A DNA stretch of 64,000 nucleotides from Bacteroides fragilis (GTDB lineage Bacteria; Bacteroidota; Bacteroidia; Bacteroidales; Bacteroidaceae): positions 62,001 through 126,000 of the forward strand of contig NZ_SZUU01000010.1 of assembly GCF_019583405.1 (NCBI RefSeq). The letters are read 5' to 3'. Shown here piece after piece: positions 35,047 through 44,485 of this stretch. Under the pieces are notes generated by a model. The model was not told the origin of the DNA. It saw only the letters and a program-made list of their open reading frames with translations, and did no database searches. The translations under genes were made by a program, and so were the position numbers. The stretch's first letter is position 1, and every line of letters starts with the position of its first letter.

Positions 35047-36207
35047 ATGAAAAGACTCCCGTTTTATTTTTGGGTATCCCTTGCGTTGGCTTCGTGTCAG
35101 GGGGGCAAGGAAGCATTGAAGCAGGCTCTGCCTGTAATTGATATGACCGAAGATTATCCCGAAAAGGAGATCGTGTTGCAGGATATTGCTGACATAAGCT
35201 ATATTCCTTTGGAGACTAACGATGAATTTCTGTTCGACGGTTCGGTTGAAGTGGTCACCGATCAATATGTGATAACCAAAGGACATCGGGGAAACGACGT
35301 CTGCTTCTTCAGCCGGCAGGGAAAAGCACTCAACCGCATCCACAGGGTCGGTAACGGTCCGGGTGAATACAAGGATATCGGTTCGATAGATGTAAACCCG
35401 GCGAACGGCGAACTTTACCTGAAGGAGATGAACCGTCAGCAGATTCACGTCTATTCTCTGGACGGAAAGTTTAAGCACTCTTTTACTTTCCCTGAAGGGA
35501 AACGGATGAGTCGCATGTGCCTGTTCTCTCCCGACTATTTGATAGCGGAACAGGAGTCAAAGGTGTCGGACGATCAGGATGCCAACTTCTATCCTTATCT
35601 TTTGGTCTCTACCCGGGACGGGCATCTGGATTCACTGGACTATGTGCAGAAAAGAAATATTCTCGTCAAGCTTATTGTCAATGCGGAAAACCATTCATAC
35701 GCTTATCTTCTGGAACCCTCTTTGATTCGTAATGGCTCCCACTTTTATATCGGCAATCCCGACTCGGATACCTTGTTTGCAATGAATCCGGACCGCACCT
35801 TGGAACCATTGTTCGCCCGCATTCCTTCGCATTCGGAAGAAGGAAACAAGTATGGTTTGTTTTTACGCGGAGTAGCAGGATCCTATTTCTTTCTGACTAA
35901 GCAACCTATGGAAGTGCCGATGAACAGTATCGAGGCATTGGATTTGAAGAGTGAAGAATGGTTGTATGATTGTCGTACACAGGAAGTCTGCCATTACTTA
36001 TTGAAAAATAAAGATGATACTTCGAAGCATGTGGAAGGTATTATGTTCTATAGCTATCCCGAAGACTGCGGTTTGGCGGTTCTGAAGTCCGAAGACCTGA
36101 TGGATGCTTATGAAGCCGGTCAACTGAGCGGTGAATTGAAGGAGATAGCCGCCGGACTGAAAGCCGACGACAACCCGGTATTGATGTTGATTCACTTCAA
36201 AAAGTAA
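35047..36207 (+). CDS. Six-bladed beta-propeller lipoprotein
   Basis: A 386-residue lipoprotein starting at ATG 35047 (MKRLPFYFWVSLALASC, lipobox LASC). The body reads as a 6-bladed propeller common in Bacteroides: DIADISYIPLETNDEFLFDGSVEVVTDQYVI, RHRGNDVCFFSRQGK-type strand, IHRVGNGPGEYKDIGSIDVNP and LYLKEMNRQQIHVYSLDGKFKHSF. No catalytic residues are evident; the family is thought to bind ligands or sense at the cell surface, without firm proof. A variant -7 box (TATCTTTC, about 35020) lies 20 bp ahead. It is a single-gene unit with terminators on both sides. Confidence 0.78.
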   Translation: MKRLPFYFWVSLALASCQGGKEALKQALPVIDMTEDYPEKEIVLQDIADISYIPLETNDEFLFDGSVEVVTDQYVITKGHRGNDVCFFSRQGKALNRIHRVGNGPGEYKDIGSIDVNPANGELYLKEMNRQQIHVYSLDGKFKHSFTFPEGKRMSRMCLFSPDYLIAEQESKVSDDQDANFYPYLLVSTRDGHLDSLDYVQKRNILVKLIVNAENHSYAYLLEPSLIRNGSHFYIGNPDSDTLFAMNPDRTLEPLFARIPSHSEEGNKYGLFLRGVAGSYFFLTKQPMEVPMNSIEALDLKSEEWLYDCRTQEVCHYLLKNKDDTSKHVEGIMFYSYPEDCGLAVLKSEDLMDAYEAGQLSGELKEIAAGLKADDNPVLMLIHFKK

Positions 36208-36298
36208 GGAAGCCTTCCTCACCGAGGACGCAAGAAGAAAGTCGCGTCGTATGCTCTCGTCCGGCATAGAAAGCTTCCGCTTGCATTTGACATAAAAA

Positions 36299-36345
36299 AA
36301 GAGATGTGCCGTAGATTCTTATTTCTCGGTGCATCTCTTCTTTTT
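36299..36345. terminator. Bidirectional terminator between the propeller gene and tRNA-Ser
   Basis: AAGAGATGTGCCG (36299-36311) pairs with CGGTGCATCTCTT (36327-36339). T-runs follow on the plus strand (36341-36345) and, as an A-run at 36294-36300, on the minus strand. Confidence 0.85.
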
Positions 36346-36390
36346 GAGTGGCCCCACTTGTGGGGAGACGGACAAACAACAAAATTATTG

Positions 36391-36478
36391 CGGAAAGAGT
36401 GGGATTCAAACCCACGGAACGGACAAGCCGTCCACCGGATTTCGAGTCCGGCCCATTCGATCACTCTGGCATCTTTCC
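36391..36478 (-). tRNA. tRNA-Ser (anticodon CGA)
   Basis: An 88-nt class II tRNA. The 7-bp acceptor GGAAAGA pairs with TCTTTCC, the anticodon loop is CTCGAAA giving CGA, the variable arm is long (GGACGGCTTGTCCGTTCC region), and the T-loop GTTCAAATC is intact. The discriminator base is G and no CCA is encoded. Confidence 0.95.
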
Positions 36479-36489
36479 TTGAAGTAGCA

Positions 36490-36497
36490 CAAAGGTA
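36490..36497 (-). promoter_or_regulatory. -7 box of tRNA-Ser
   Basis: The minus strand reads TACCTTTG, 12 bp before the tRNA 5' end. No -33 element is clear. Confidence 0.5.
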
Positions 36498-36783
36498 CAT
36501 GGATTTTCGGTCCGTTGTTCCGGTAAAGGTGTTTTTTTCTTCTTGTCTGCATCTGAATGTTTCCATCCTGAGACGGTAAGGGTATTTTTTAAGGAGAGGA
36601 TTTACCGGATGGGCAACTGGTATATGCTGCCTTAGGAAGATGTTCACACGGGCTTTCCGATAGATGGCATGTGCCTTTATGTGAACGTTACTAAAAAACA
36701 AAACAGGGTAGCGTAATGTTATACAATAGAAAGCTTTGCTGAAAATATGCAAACAGATTTAATGTTTTTTTAATTTAAAACTA

Positions 36784-36791
36784 TATCTTTG
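36784..36791 (+). promoter_or_regulatory. -7 box of the outer-membrane barrel gene
   Basis: TATCTTTG matches TAnnTTTG, 26 bp before the ATG at 36818, after an AT-rich tract. The rest of the 339-bp gap 36479-36817 contains the tRNA-Ser promoter and nothing else I can support. Confidence 0.6.
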
Positions 36792-36817
36792 TCCCGAATT
36801 TTAAACACAACTTAGTT

Positions 36818-37396
36818 ATGAAAAAGATTATTAGTGCTTTAATGATAGCTGTATGTATCGGTATGGCTATGCCTGCTCAGGCACAACTTATCAAGTTTGG
36901 TGTGAAAGGTGGTGTAAACCTGGCAAAAGCTGATTTTAATAAGTCTGATTTAAAAACAGACAACTTCACCGGATTCTTTATCGGTCCGATGGCTGAGGTT
37001 ACTATTCCATTGGTAGGTCTGGGTGTTGACGGTGCCCTTTTATTTGCTCAGAGAGGTGTAAAAGTCGGTGATGAGTCTATCAGACAGAATGGGCTTGATA
37101 TTCCAATCAACTTAAAGTATACTATCGGTTTGGGTAGCGCATTGGGTATCTATGTAGCAGCCGGTCCGGATTTCTATTTTAACTTCTCCGGTGATAAAAA
37201 CTATGGAGAGCTTGGACGGTTGAATAAAAAAAATGCTCAGGTAGGAATCAATGTAGGTGCTGGTGTGAAGCTGTTGAGACACTTACAAGTAGGTGCCAAT
37301 TATAACATTCCGTTGAATAAAACGGCAGAATGGAAAGAAGCTGATTTCTCTTATAAGACTAAAATGTGGCAGATTTCCGCAGCTTACATTTTCTAA
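36818..37396 (+). CDS. Outer-membrane beta-barrel (porin-family) protein
   Basis: A 192-residue exported protein with a signal peptide ending PAQAQ (about 1-23). The mature part is an 8-strand-type barrel of the PF13568 kind: LIKFGVKGGVNLAKADF, FTGFFIGPMAEVTIPL, ALGIYVAAGPDFYFNF, QVGINVGAGVKLLRHLQVGANYNIPL and a closing MWQISAAYIF with a terminal Phe as the barrel-assembly signal. Its function is not readable. A single-gene unit with its own promoter and terminator. Confidence 0.88.
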   Translation: MKKIISALMIAVCIGMAMPAQAQLIKFGVKGGVNLAKADFNKSDLKTDNFTGFFIGPMAEVTIPLVGLGVDGALLFAQRGVKVGDESIRQNGLDIPINLKYTIGLGSALGIYVAAGPDFYFNFSGDKNYGELGRLNKKNAQVGINVGAGVKLLRHLQVGANYNIPLNKTAEWKEADFSYKTKMWQISAAYIF

Positions 37397-37423
37397 GAAG
37401 ACAGAATCATTTTATGATAAACG

Positions 37424-37462
37424 AATCCCCGGCGCTTGCGTCGGGGATTTTTTGTATCTTTG
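37424..37462 (+). terminator. Terminator running straight into the priA promoter
   Basis: AATCCCCG (37424-37431) pairs with CGGGGATT (37442-37449), with an inner CGC-TT-GCG, then TTTTT. The next bases, TATCTTTG (37455-37462), are an exact -7 box 8 bp before the priA ATG at 37471, so the terminator and promoter are end to end. Confidence 0.85.
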
Positions 37463-37470
37463 TCCTCACA

Positions 37471-39930
37471 ATGAAAAAGTATGTAGATGTCATATTACCT
37501 TTGCCTCTGCCCCGTTGCTTTACCTATTCCCTTCCGGACGAAGGGGCTGAAGAGGTGCAAATAGGTTGCCGGGTAGTTGTACCTTTCGGGCGGAAGAAGT
37601 ACTATACAGCCATTGTTCGCAATGTGCATCACTATGCACCGACCGAATATGAAGTCAAAGAGATCTCTACCGTACTTGACACCTCTCCGATACTGCTGCC
37701 CGGTCAGTTCCGGTTCTGGGAATGGCTGGCCGATTATTATCTTTGTACGCAGGGTGATGTTTACAAAGCCGCATTGCCTTCCGGCCTGAAGTTGGAGAGC
37801 GAGACGATTGTGGAGTATAATCCCGACTTCGAGGCGGATGCTCCTCTTTCTGAACGCGAGCAACTGCTGCTCGACCTGCTTGCCAAAGAACCCGAGCAAT
37901 GTGTCACCAAACTTGAGAAAGAGAGCGGATTGAAAAACATTCTCATCGTTATCAAGTCGCTGCTCGACAAGGAAGCTCTGTTTGTAAAAGAAGAGCTCCG
38001 CCGCACCTATAAACCCAAAACGGAAGCCCGGGTCCGGCTGGCGGCAGACGCTTCCGGTGAAGAGAATCTCCGGCGTATCTTTGACGAGCTGGAGCGCGCT
38101 CCGAAACAGTTGGCGTTGTTGATGAAGTATGTGGAGCTTTCCGGCGCGTTGGGGGACGGTGCATCCAAAGAAGTGTCCAAGAAAGAACTTCTGCAACGTG
38201 CCTCTGCTTCTCCCGCTATTTTCAACGGATTGGTAGAAAAACAGATATTCGAGGTCTATTATCAGGAAATCGGGCGGTTGAACCGTTTGGTCGGAAAGAC
38301 GGTAGAACTGAACGTGCTGAACGAACACCAGCAACGGGCTTATCATGAAATCATGCAGAGCTTTCAGGAGAAGAATGTCTGTCTGCTCCACGGAGTGACT
38401 TCCAGCGGAAAGACCGAAGTATACATCCACCTGATAGAAGAGACGTTGAGGCAAGGCAGGCAGGTGCTTTATCTGTTGCCCGAAATAGCATTGACTACCC
38501 AGATCACCGAACGGCTGAAACGAGTGTTCGGTTCCCGGTTGGGAATCTATCACTCCAAGTTCCCCGATGCCGAGAGAGTAGAGATCTGGCAAAAGCAGTT
38601 GACGGAGGAGGGTTACGACATCATTCTGGGGGTACGCTCTTCGGTGTTCCTCCCGTTCCGGAATCTCGGACTGGTCATTGTGGACGAGGAACACGAAAAT
38701 ACGTATAAGCAACAAGATCCCGCACCGCGCTATCATGCCCGGAATGCTGCCATCGTGCTGGCTTCGATGTATGGGGCAAAGACGTTGCTGGGTACTGCCA
38801 CTCCTTCGGTGGAGACTTGGCAGAATGCCACTACCGGCAAATTCGGGTGGGTGGAACTGAAAGAACGCTATAAGGAAATTCAATTGCCGGAGATTATTCC
38901 GGTAGATATAAAGGAGTTGCACCGCAAGAAGCGGATGACGGGGCAGTTCTCTCCGTTGCTGCTGCAATATGTCCGCGAGGCACTCGATAATAAACAGCAG
39001 GTGATTCTATTTCAGAATCGTCGGGGATTTGCTCCGATGATAGAGTGCCGCACGTGCGGATGGGTACCAAAGTGCAAGAACTGTGATGTCAGCCTGACCT
39101 ATCATAAAGGTATCAACCAGCTGACTTGCCACTATTGCGGGTATACCTACCAGTTGCCCCGTTCGTGTCCGGCTTGCGAAGGGGTCGAACTGATGCACAG
39201 AGGGTTTGGTACGGAAAAGATAGAAGATGATGTGAAGCTGATTTTTCCGGAAGCTTCCGTAGCGCGTATGGATCTCGATACTACACGTACGCGGTCGGCA
39301 TACGAAAAAATTATTGCAGACTTTGAACAGGGAAAGACCGATATACTGATCGGTACCCAGATGGTATCCAAAGGACTCGACTTTGACCACGTCAGCGTGG
39401 TGGGGATACTTAATGCGGACACGATGCTGAATTATCCCGATTTCCGTTCGTACGAACGTGCCTTCCAGTTGATGGCGCAGGTTGCCGGACGTGCCGGACG
39501 AAAAAATAAACGGGGCAGGGTAGTGTTGCAAACCAAAAGTATAGACCATCCCATCATCCGTCAGGTGATGACGAACGATTATGAAGATATGGTGGCGGGA
39601 CAACTGGCTGAGCGGCAGATGTTTCATTATCCTCCGTATTACCGGATGGTGTATGTCTATCTGAAAAACCGGAACGAGACGTTGCTTGATGTGATGGCAC
39701 ACACCATGGCCGAGAAACTGCGCGCATTGTTCGGAAACCGGATACTGGGACCGGATAAACCGCCCGTTGCCCGTATTCAAACTTTGTTCATACGAAAAAT
39801 AGTTGTTAAAATAGAACAAAATGCGCCGATGAGTCGTGCCCGTGAATTACTTTTGCGGGTACAACGTGAAATGATAGAAGACGAACGGTTTAAATCGCTG
39901 ATTGTTTACTATGATGTAGATCCTATGTAA
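37471..39930 (+). CDS. priA: Primosomal protein N' (replication restart helicase PriA)
   Basis: An 819-residue DNA helicase starting at ATG 37471 (MKKYVDVILPLPLPRCFTY); the frame is open further upstream, but that would lie in the barrel gene and terminator. The N-terminal DNA-binding part is followed by Walker A GVTSSGKTEVY, the DEEH box (VIVDEEHENTYKQQD) and zinc-binding cysteines (CRTCGWVPKCKNC, CHCGY-type CHYCG, CPAC). The C-terminal helicase core includes GTQMVSKGLDFDHVSVV and QVAGRAGR. PriA reloads the replisome at stalled forks. The leader is at most a few nucleotides, since the -7 box is only 8 bp from the ATG. Confidence 0.95.
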   Translation: MKKYVDVILPLPLPRCFTYSLPDEGAEEVQIGCRVVVPFGRKKYYTAIVRNVHHYAPTEYEVKEISTVLDTSPILLPGQFRFWEWLADYYLCTQGDVYKAALPSGLKLESETIVEYNPDFEADAPLSEREQLLLDLLAKEPEQCVTKLEKESGLKNILIVIKSLLDKEALFVKEELRRTYKPKTEARVRLAADASGEENLRRIFDELERAPKQLALLMKYVELSGALGDGASKEVSKKELLQRASASPAIFNGLVEKQIFEVYYQEIGRLNRLVGKTVELNVLNEHQQRAYHEIMQSFQEKNVCLLHGVTSSGKTEVYIHLIEETLRQGRQVLYLLPEIALTTQITERLKRVFGSRLGIYHSKFPDAERVEIWQKQLTEEGYDIILGVRSSVFLPFRNLGLVIVDEEHENTYKQQDPAPRYHARNAAIVLASMYGAKTLLGTATPSVETWQNATTGKFGWVELKERYKEIQLPEIIPVDIKELHRKKRMTGQFSPLLLQYVREALDNKQQVILFQNRRGFAPMIECRTCGWVPKCKNCDVSLTYHKGINQLTCHYCGYTYQLPRSCPACEGVELMHRGFGTEKIEDDVKLIFPEASVARMDLDTTRTRSAYEKIIADFEQGKTDILIGTQMVSKGLDFDHVSVVGILNADTMLNYPDFRSYERAFQLMAQVAGRAGRKNKRGRVVLQTKSIDHPIIRQVMTNDYEDMVAGQLAERQMFHYPPYYRMVYVYLKNRNETLLDVMAHTMAEKLRALFGNRILGPDKPPVARIQTLFIRKIVVKIEQNAPMSRARELLLRVQREMIEDERFKSLIVYYDVDPM

Positions 39931-39971
39931 TGAAAACCAATCTTAATATATTACCCTTAAAAAATGAAACC

Positions 39972-41771
39972 ATGAAGCGAATCACGACACTTTTGCTTTC
40001 TTGCCTGGTTAGTACAGGCCCGCTTCTTGCCCAGCAAGGAGTGACACAATGTGGAACACCGACCGGACAGGCCCCGTTCCCCATCCAGTCTTATAAAGAA
40101 TTGCCCGATCCGGTTGCTCCTTCCGAAAAAGAATGGGCGGCAGTCAAAGCCCCTCGGGTGCAATGGGGAAATACCGATACCCGGTATGCGAAACATGCCG
40201 TACCTGTGATCCAGCCGCAGAAAAGCATTACGCTGGAGGGATGGCGCGGTGAGAAACTCCATGCGCAGGCTGTTGTCTGGACCGGTACCGACCTGAAAGG
40301 ATTGAACTATTCTCTCTCCGAATTTAAAAACTCCAAGGGAGATGTACTTCCGGCCGATGCATTCAGCGGAGGTTTTGTCCGCTATGTGATGACCGACGAA
40401 TTGAATAAAGACGGACGTGGCGGCTGTGGTTATCGTCCCGATCACTCCATTTACGACTCTCTGTTGGTTGCCGATCCGATTGACCACTTGCTGACTTCGA
40501 TGCCTATGGAAGCTAAAAGCACTCAGGCCATCTGGATCAATTGCCAGGTTCCCCAGACTGTGTCACCGGGAGTCTATCGTGGTACGGTCGAGGTGAAAGA
40601 CGGAGATAACCGCCTGTCTACCTTGAAGATGGACATCAAAGTCTCTTCACGCGTGTTGCCTGCCCCGTCTCAGTGGGCTTTCCACCTCGATTTGTGGCAG
40701 AGTCCGTTTGCCGTGGCACGTTATTATCAGGTTCCGCTCTGGAGTCAGGCACACATAGATGCCATGCGTCCTGTGATGAAGATGCTGGCGGATGCCGGAC
40801 AGAAGATTATTACGGCTTCCATCATGCATAAACCCTGGAACGGACAGACTTATGACTACTTTGAATCGATGGTCACCTGGACAAAGAAAGTGGACGGCAC
40901 TTGGGCTTTCGATTATGATGTGTTCGACAAGTGGGTAGAGATGATGATGAGCGTGGGTATCGACAAGCAGATCAATTGCTACTCGATGGTTCCGTGGAAG
41001 TTGTCTTTCCAATATTTCGATCAGGCTACGAACAGTATGCAGTATGTGAAAACCGCTCCGGGCGAAAAAGCTTATGAAGAGATGTGGGTGGCTATGTTGA
41101 AGTCATTCTCTAAACATTTACGTGAGAAAGGTTGGTTCGATATTTGTACCATTGCCATGGACGAACGCCCGATGGAGGTTATGCAGAAAACATTGCAGGT
41201 GATCCGCAAGGCTGATCCTGAGTTTAAAGTATCGCTGGCGGGCAATTTCCACAAAGAACTGGAAGCGGATATCTACGACTATTGTATTCCTATCGGAGCT
41301 TCTTATCCTGTGGAGGTATTGGCACGCCGTGCACAAAACAATCTTCCTACTACCTATTATACGTGTTGTACGGAAGCTTTCCCGAATACCTTTACCTTCT
41401 CCGATCCTGCCGAGGCTGCCTGGATGAGTTATTATTCTGCCAAAGATCATCTTGACGGCTATCTGCGTTGGGCTTATAACAGCTGGCCGAAAGAGCCGCT
41501 GCTCGATTCACGTTTTGAGGCTTGGGCCGGTGGAGACACTTATCTGGTTTATCCGGGAGCACGCTCTTCCATTCGTTTCGAGAAATTGATCGAGGGTGTT
41601 CAGGCTCACGAAAAGATAACGATCCTTCGCAAGGAATTTACGGATAAGAAAAACAAGACCGGATTTAAGAAGCTGGAAAAAATGCTCTCTACATTTAACT
41701 TGAGAGACTTCCCTGAAGTTCCAGCTGCCGAAACAGTGAATAAGGCGAACAAAATACTGAATTCGTTGTAG
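39972..41771 (+). CDS. DUF4091 secreted glycosidase-like protein (GH123-related)
   Basis: A 599-residue exported protein from ATG 39972 (MKRITTLLLSCLVSTGPLLAQ signal peptide). An N-terminal beta domain (about 40-215) leads into a TIM-barrel (PAPSQWAFHLDLWQSPFAVARYYQVP, then GWFDICTIAMDERPME) and a C-terminal DUF4091 region (SYYSAKDHLDGYLRWAYNSWPKEPLLDSRFE, GDTYLVYPG). The Asp397-Glu398 pair in AMDERP sits where GH123 beta-N-acetylgalactosaminidases carry their catalytic Asp-Glu. It is thus a good candidate for a GalNAc-type glycosidase, though activity is inference. It starts 41 bp after priA, an unrelated function, and ends at a terminator. Confidence 0.78.
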   Translation: MKRITTLLLSCLVSTGPLLAQQGVTQCGTPTGQAPFPIQSYKELPDPVAPSEKEWAAVKAPRVQWGNTDTRYAKHAVPVIQPQKSITLEGWRGEKLHAQAVVWTGTDLKGLNYSLSEFKNSKGDVLPADAFSGGFVRYVMTDELNKDGRGGCGYRPDHSIYDSLLVADPIDHLLTSMPMEAKSTQAIWINCQVPQTVSPGVYRGTVEVKDGDNRLSTLKMDIKVSSRVLPAPSQWAFHLDLWQSPFAVARYYQVPLWSQAHIDAMRPVMKMLADAGQKIITASIMHKPWNGQTYDYFESMVTWTKKVDGTWAFDYDVFDKWVEMMMSVGIDKQINCYSMVPWKLSFQYFDQATNSMQYVKTAPGEKAYEEMWVAMLKSFSKHLREKGWFDICTIAMDERPMEVMQKTLQVIRKADPEFKVSLAGNFHKELEADIYDYCIPIGASYPVEVLARRAQNNLPTTYYTCCTEAFPNTFTFSDPAEAAWMSYYSAKDHLDGYLRWAYNSWPKEPLLDSRFEAWAGGDTYLVYPGARSSIRFEKLIEGVQAHEKITILRKEFTDKKNKTGFKKLEKMLSTFNLRDFPEVPAAETVNKANKILNSL

Positions 41772-41796
41772 AATTATTGACTGTACTTATATGATA

Positions 41797-41856
41797 CCGC
41801 ATGCAGAAACGCGTAGCTGGGAGATCCATGCGGCACGTTGTTGCATGCGGATTTTT
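41797..41856 (+). terminator. Terminator of the DUF4091 gene
   Basis: CCGCATGCA (41797-41805) pairs with TGCATGCGG (41842-41850), followed by ATTTTT. The 36-nt interior is weakly structured. TATCTTTA just after (about 41859) is a near-consensus -7 box for the phosphatase. Confidence 0.75.
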
Positions 41857-41885
41857 ATATCTTTATATTTCAAAAGTAAGAAAGC

Positions 41886-42359
41886 ATGAAAAAGAAAATA
41901 CTTTTTGTTTGCCTCGGCAACATTTGCCGCTCTTCTACGGCAGAAGGCGTGATGCTTCATCTGATTAAAGAAGCCGGCCTGGAAAAAGAGTTTGTGATTG
42001 ATTCAGCCGGTATATTGGCTTATCACCAGGGGGAACTGCCCGATAGCCGTATGCGTGCCCATGCCGCCCGCAGAGGATATGAACTGGTACATCGTTCGCG
42101 TCCTGTCCGTACGGAAGATTTTTATAACTTCGATCTTATAATCGGTATGGATGATCGGAACATGGACGATCTGAAGGAGAAAGCGCCCTCTCCGGCAGAG
42201 TGGAAAAAGATCCACCGGATGACGGAATACTGCACCCGCATCCCCGCCGATCACGTGCCCGACCCTTATTATGGAGGTGCGGAGGGCTTTGAGTACGTAC
42301 TCGATATACTTGAGGATGCTTGTGCCGGACTCCTTACTTCTTTAACTCAGGATAGCTGA
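41886..42359 (+). CDS. Low-molecular-weight protein-tyrosine phosphatase
   Basis: A 157-residue cytoplasmic phosphatase. The P-loop CLGNICRSS sits at the N-terminus (Cys9, Arg15) and the general acid Asp126 is in VPDPYYGG. LMW phosphatases in bacteria often act on tyrosine kinases of capsule export or on stress proteins; the partner is not shown here. Its 3' end overlaps the 3' end of the converging HD phosphohydrolase gene by 26 bp, so there is no room for a terminator between them. Confidence 0.93.
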   Translation: MKKKILFVCLGNICRSSTAEGVMLHLIKEAGLEKEFVIDSAGILAYHQGELPDSRMRAHAARRGYELVHRSRPVRTEDFYNFDLIIGMDDRNMDDLKEKAPSPAEWKKIHRMTEYCTRIPADHVPDPYYGGAEGFEYVLDILEDACAGLLTSLTQDS

Positions 42360-44391
42360 TGCGTGTGTGATAAATCGTTTTCAGCTTTTCTTTGAATACA
42401 GCTTTTATCGTCGCGATGTCTTTGAATGTGATCGGGCATTCTTTGAAATACCCCTCTTGTACTTGCGAATCGATAATTTTATCTACCAGATTACTGATGC
42501 TCTCTTCGGTATACTCCGGCAAGCTGCGTGAGGCGGCTTCTACGGAGTCTGCCATCATCAGTATGGCTGTCTCTTTCGAGAACGGGTTCGGGCCCGGATA
42601 CGTGAAAATTTCTTCGTTCGGCTCTTCACCCGGATGTTCGTTTTTCCAGGATATGTAGAAGAACTTGGTCTTTCCGCGCCCGTGGTGAGTACTGATAAAG
42701 TCCTTGATCACTTTGGGCAGATTATGCTTGTCGGCCAGTTTTAATCCGTCCGTCACATGGCTGATAACCACCTGCGCACTCTGTTCATAACTTAAATTCT
42801 TATGGGGGTTCACTCCGGACTGGTTTTCGGTAAAGAAAGCCGGATTTTCCATTTTGCCGATGTCATGATACAATGCTCCGGTACGTACCAACTGGCTTTT
42901 GGCTCCGATACGTATCGCAGCTTCAGCAGCCAGATTGGCCACTTGCATGGAGTGTTGGAAGGTACCCGGAACAGTTTCGGACATTCTTCTCAACAGATCA
43001 TTGTTGATGTTCGATAATTCTACAAGCGTAACATTCGACGTGAAGCCAAAAGTCTTCTCAAGCAGGAATAGCAGAGGATAAGCGAACAGTAATAGTACGC
43101 CGTTAATAATGAAGTAAATATACATACTTACGTTCAGCTTCGAAAGATCGTTTTCACTGATCAGTTCAAAAGCGAAATAGATAGCTGCATACGTCAGTAT
43201 GACCAGAAGGGCCGTGCGGAACAACTGCGAACGTTGTGACAGTTCTCTCAAACTGAAGATAGCTACCAGGCCGGCGGCTATTTGTGTCAGGATAAACTCG
43301 TGGGGATACCTCAGGGTGATGGAGCAGATCAGTATGGTGATGACATGTGTCAGGAATGCCGTACGCGAATCGAGGAAGACCCGGATAATAATCGGAAGCA
43401 TGGCATAGGGCAAGATGTACACATTGAATATATTGTTTGTCACCATAAGCGCCGTGATGACACAATAGAACACGATCAGGGCGAAGAGTAACGATAAGCT
43501 GCCTTTGCGTTCATAATAATCTTTGCGGAACAGTTCCAGGTAAAGCATAAAGCAGAGTATCAATATGCCGACAAACAAGATCTGTCCGCCCAGGATCAGT
43601 CGCTTCTGTCCGATGGATTCGCTTCGCTTGATAGATTCCTTGCGCAAAGATTCCAGGATGTTATAGGTCTGTTTGTTGACTATCTCTCCACGGTCAATGA
43701 TTTTCTGGCCGCTTTGTACTACTCCGTTTGCCCAGGAGTAGTTGTCGAGCAATTCTTTCCGGGCTGTCTCCGTACGCACAGAATCGTAAATGAGATTGGG
43801 GGTGATGTATTCGTTGAGTGCACATTGCCGCAGGATGTCTCTGTTATAATGGGCGGTATCACCCGATATAAGATTCTCGTAGGCTCTCTTTACGGTATAG
43901 ATGCCGTCAGTTGTCCGTTGGTTGGCCAACTTATCTTCAATCACCATGACAGAAGAGATACTGTCGTGGAGGAGGGTCCGCATCTCTTCTGTCGATACGA
44001 CTCCCGATTGGTAGATGGCTTTCAGGCCTCTCTCGATATACCGGATGTAGTCCGTCGAAGGCAATATACCTTTCAGATGGGCGTGATAATTCTCTTTCAG
44101 TTTGGCAAGGGCACTCTTCTCCACTTCTTTGTCCAGTTCAAAGTAAGGCTGGAAAGAAGCCAGAAGACTGTCTTGTTCCCGTTTTACTACCGCTTCGTCT
44201 TTGTAGATCGGAAAATCGAAAGTTGCCATTAACTGGCCATACTTCCATGGTTTGTTCATGTCAAACTGATAGTTAAACTTCCCGTCACGGGGCAGGAAGT
44301 AAACAATGAACGCCACGGTACCGACGAAAATCAGCGCTTTATATAACAAATCTTTGTATGAGAAACTATTTTTCTTCTTCCAGTGTTCCAT
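42334..44391 (-). CDS. PgpH/YqfF-type 7TM-HD phosphohydrolase
   Basis: A 685-residue membrane protein starting at ATG 44391 (MEHWKKKNSFSYKD). An N-terminal membrane segment (about 20) leads to an extracytoplasmic region (7TMR-HDED, about 45-270), then seven membrane segments (about 275-470) and a cytoplasmic HD domain. The HD motif is YHDIGKMENP with His509-Asp510, preceded by HSMQVANLAAEAA and followed by ISHVTDG and HHG. Relatives such as PgpH hydrolyse cyclic di-AMP, so control of this messenger is the most likely job. It diverges from gltX. Confidence 0.9.
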   Translation of the reverse strand: MEHWKKKNSFSYKDLLYKALIFVGTVAFIVYFLPRDGKFNYQFDMNKPWKYGQLMATFDFPIYKDEAVVKREQDSLLASFQPYFELDKEVEKSALAKLKENYHAHLKGILPSTDYIRYIERGLKAIYQSGVVSTEEMRTLLHDSISSVMVIEDKLANQRTTDGIYTVKRAYENLISGDTAHYNRDILRQCALNEYITPNLIYDSVRTETARKELLDNYSWANGVVQSGQKIIDRGEIVNKQTYNILESLRKESIKRSESIGQKRLILGGQILFVGILILCFMLYLELFRKDYYERKGSLSLLFALIVFYCVITALMVTNNIFNVYILPYAMLPIIIRVFLDSRTAFLTHVITILICSITLRYPHEFILTQIAAGLVAIFSLRELSQRSQLFRTALLVILTYAAIYFAFELISENDLSKLNVSMYIYFIINGVLLLFAYPLLFLLEKTFGFTSNVTLVELSNINNDLLRRMSETVPGTFQHSMQVANLAAEAAIRIGAKSQLVRTGALYHDIGKMENPAFFTENQSGVNPHKNLSYEQSAQVVISHVTDGLKLADKHNLPKVIKDFISTHHGRGKTKFFYISWKNEHPGEEPNEEIFTYPGPNPFSKETAILMMADSVEAASRSLPEYTEESISNLVDKIIDSQVQEGYFKECPITFKDIATIKAVFKEKLKTIYHTRISYPELKK

Positions 44392-44449
44392 AACCCTTGA
44401 ATTTTTTGCGAAAAGTACAAAAAAAAACAATAGTGTGGAAAAAAAGGTT

Positions 44450-44457
44450 TAATTTTG
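44450..44457 (+). promoter_or_regulatory. -7 box of gltX
   Basis: TAATTTTG fits TAnnTTTG exactly, 28 bp before the ATG at 44486. Confidence 0.6.
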
Positions 44458-44485
44458 CCACGATTTACCTATACTAACGCAAATT

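Noticed and set aside
37495..38967. 490-codon ORF on the minus strand opposite priA
   Set aside because: It is a mirror of the GC-biased priA coding frame; no family motifs, no start signal, and priA is complete and certain.
39007..39819. 270-codon minus-strand ORF over the C-terminal half of priA
   Set aside because: Shadow of a strongly coding frame; no motif.
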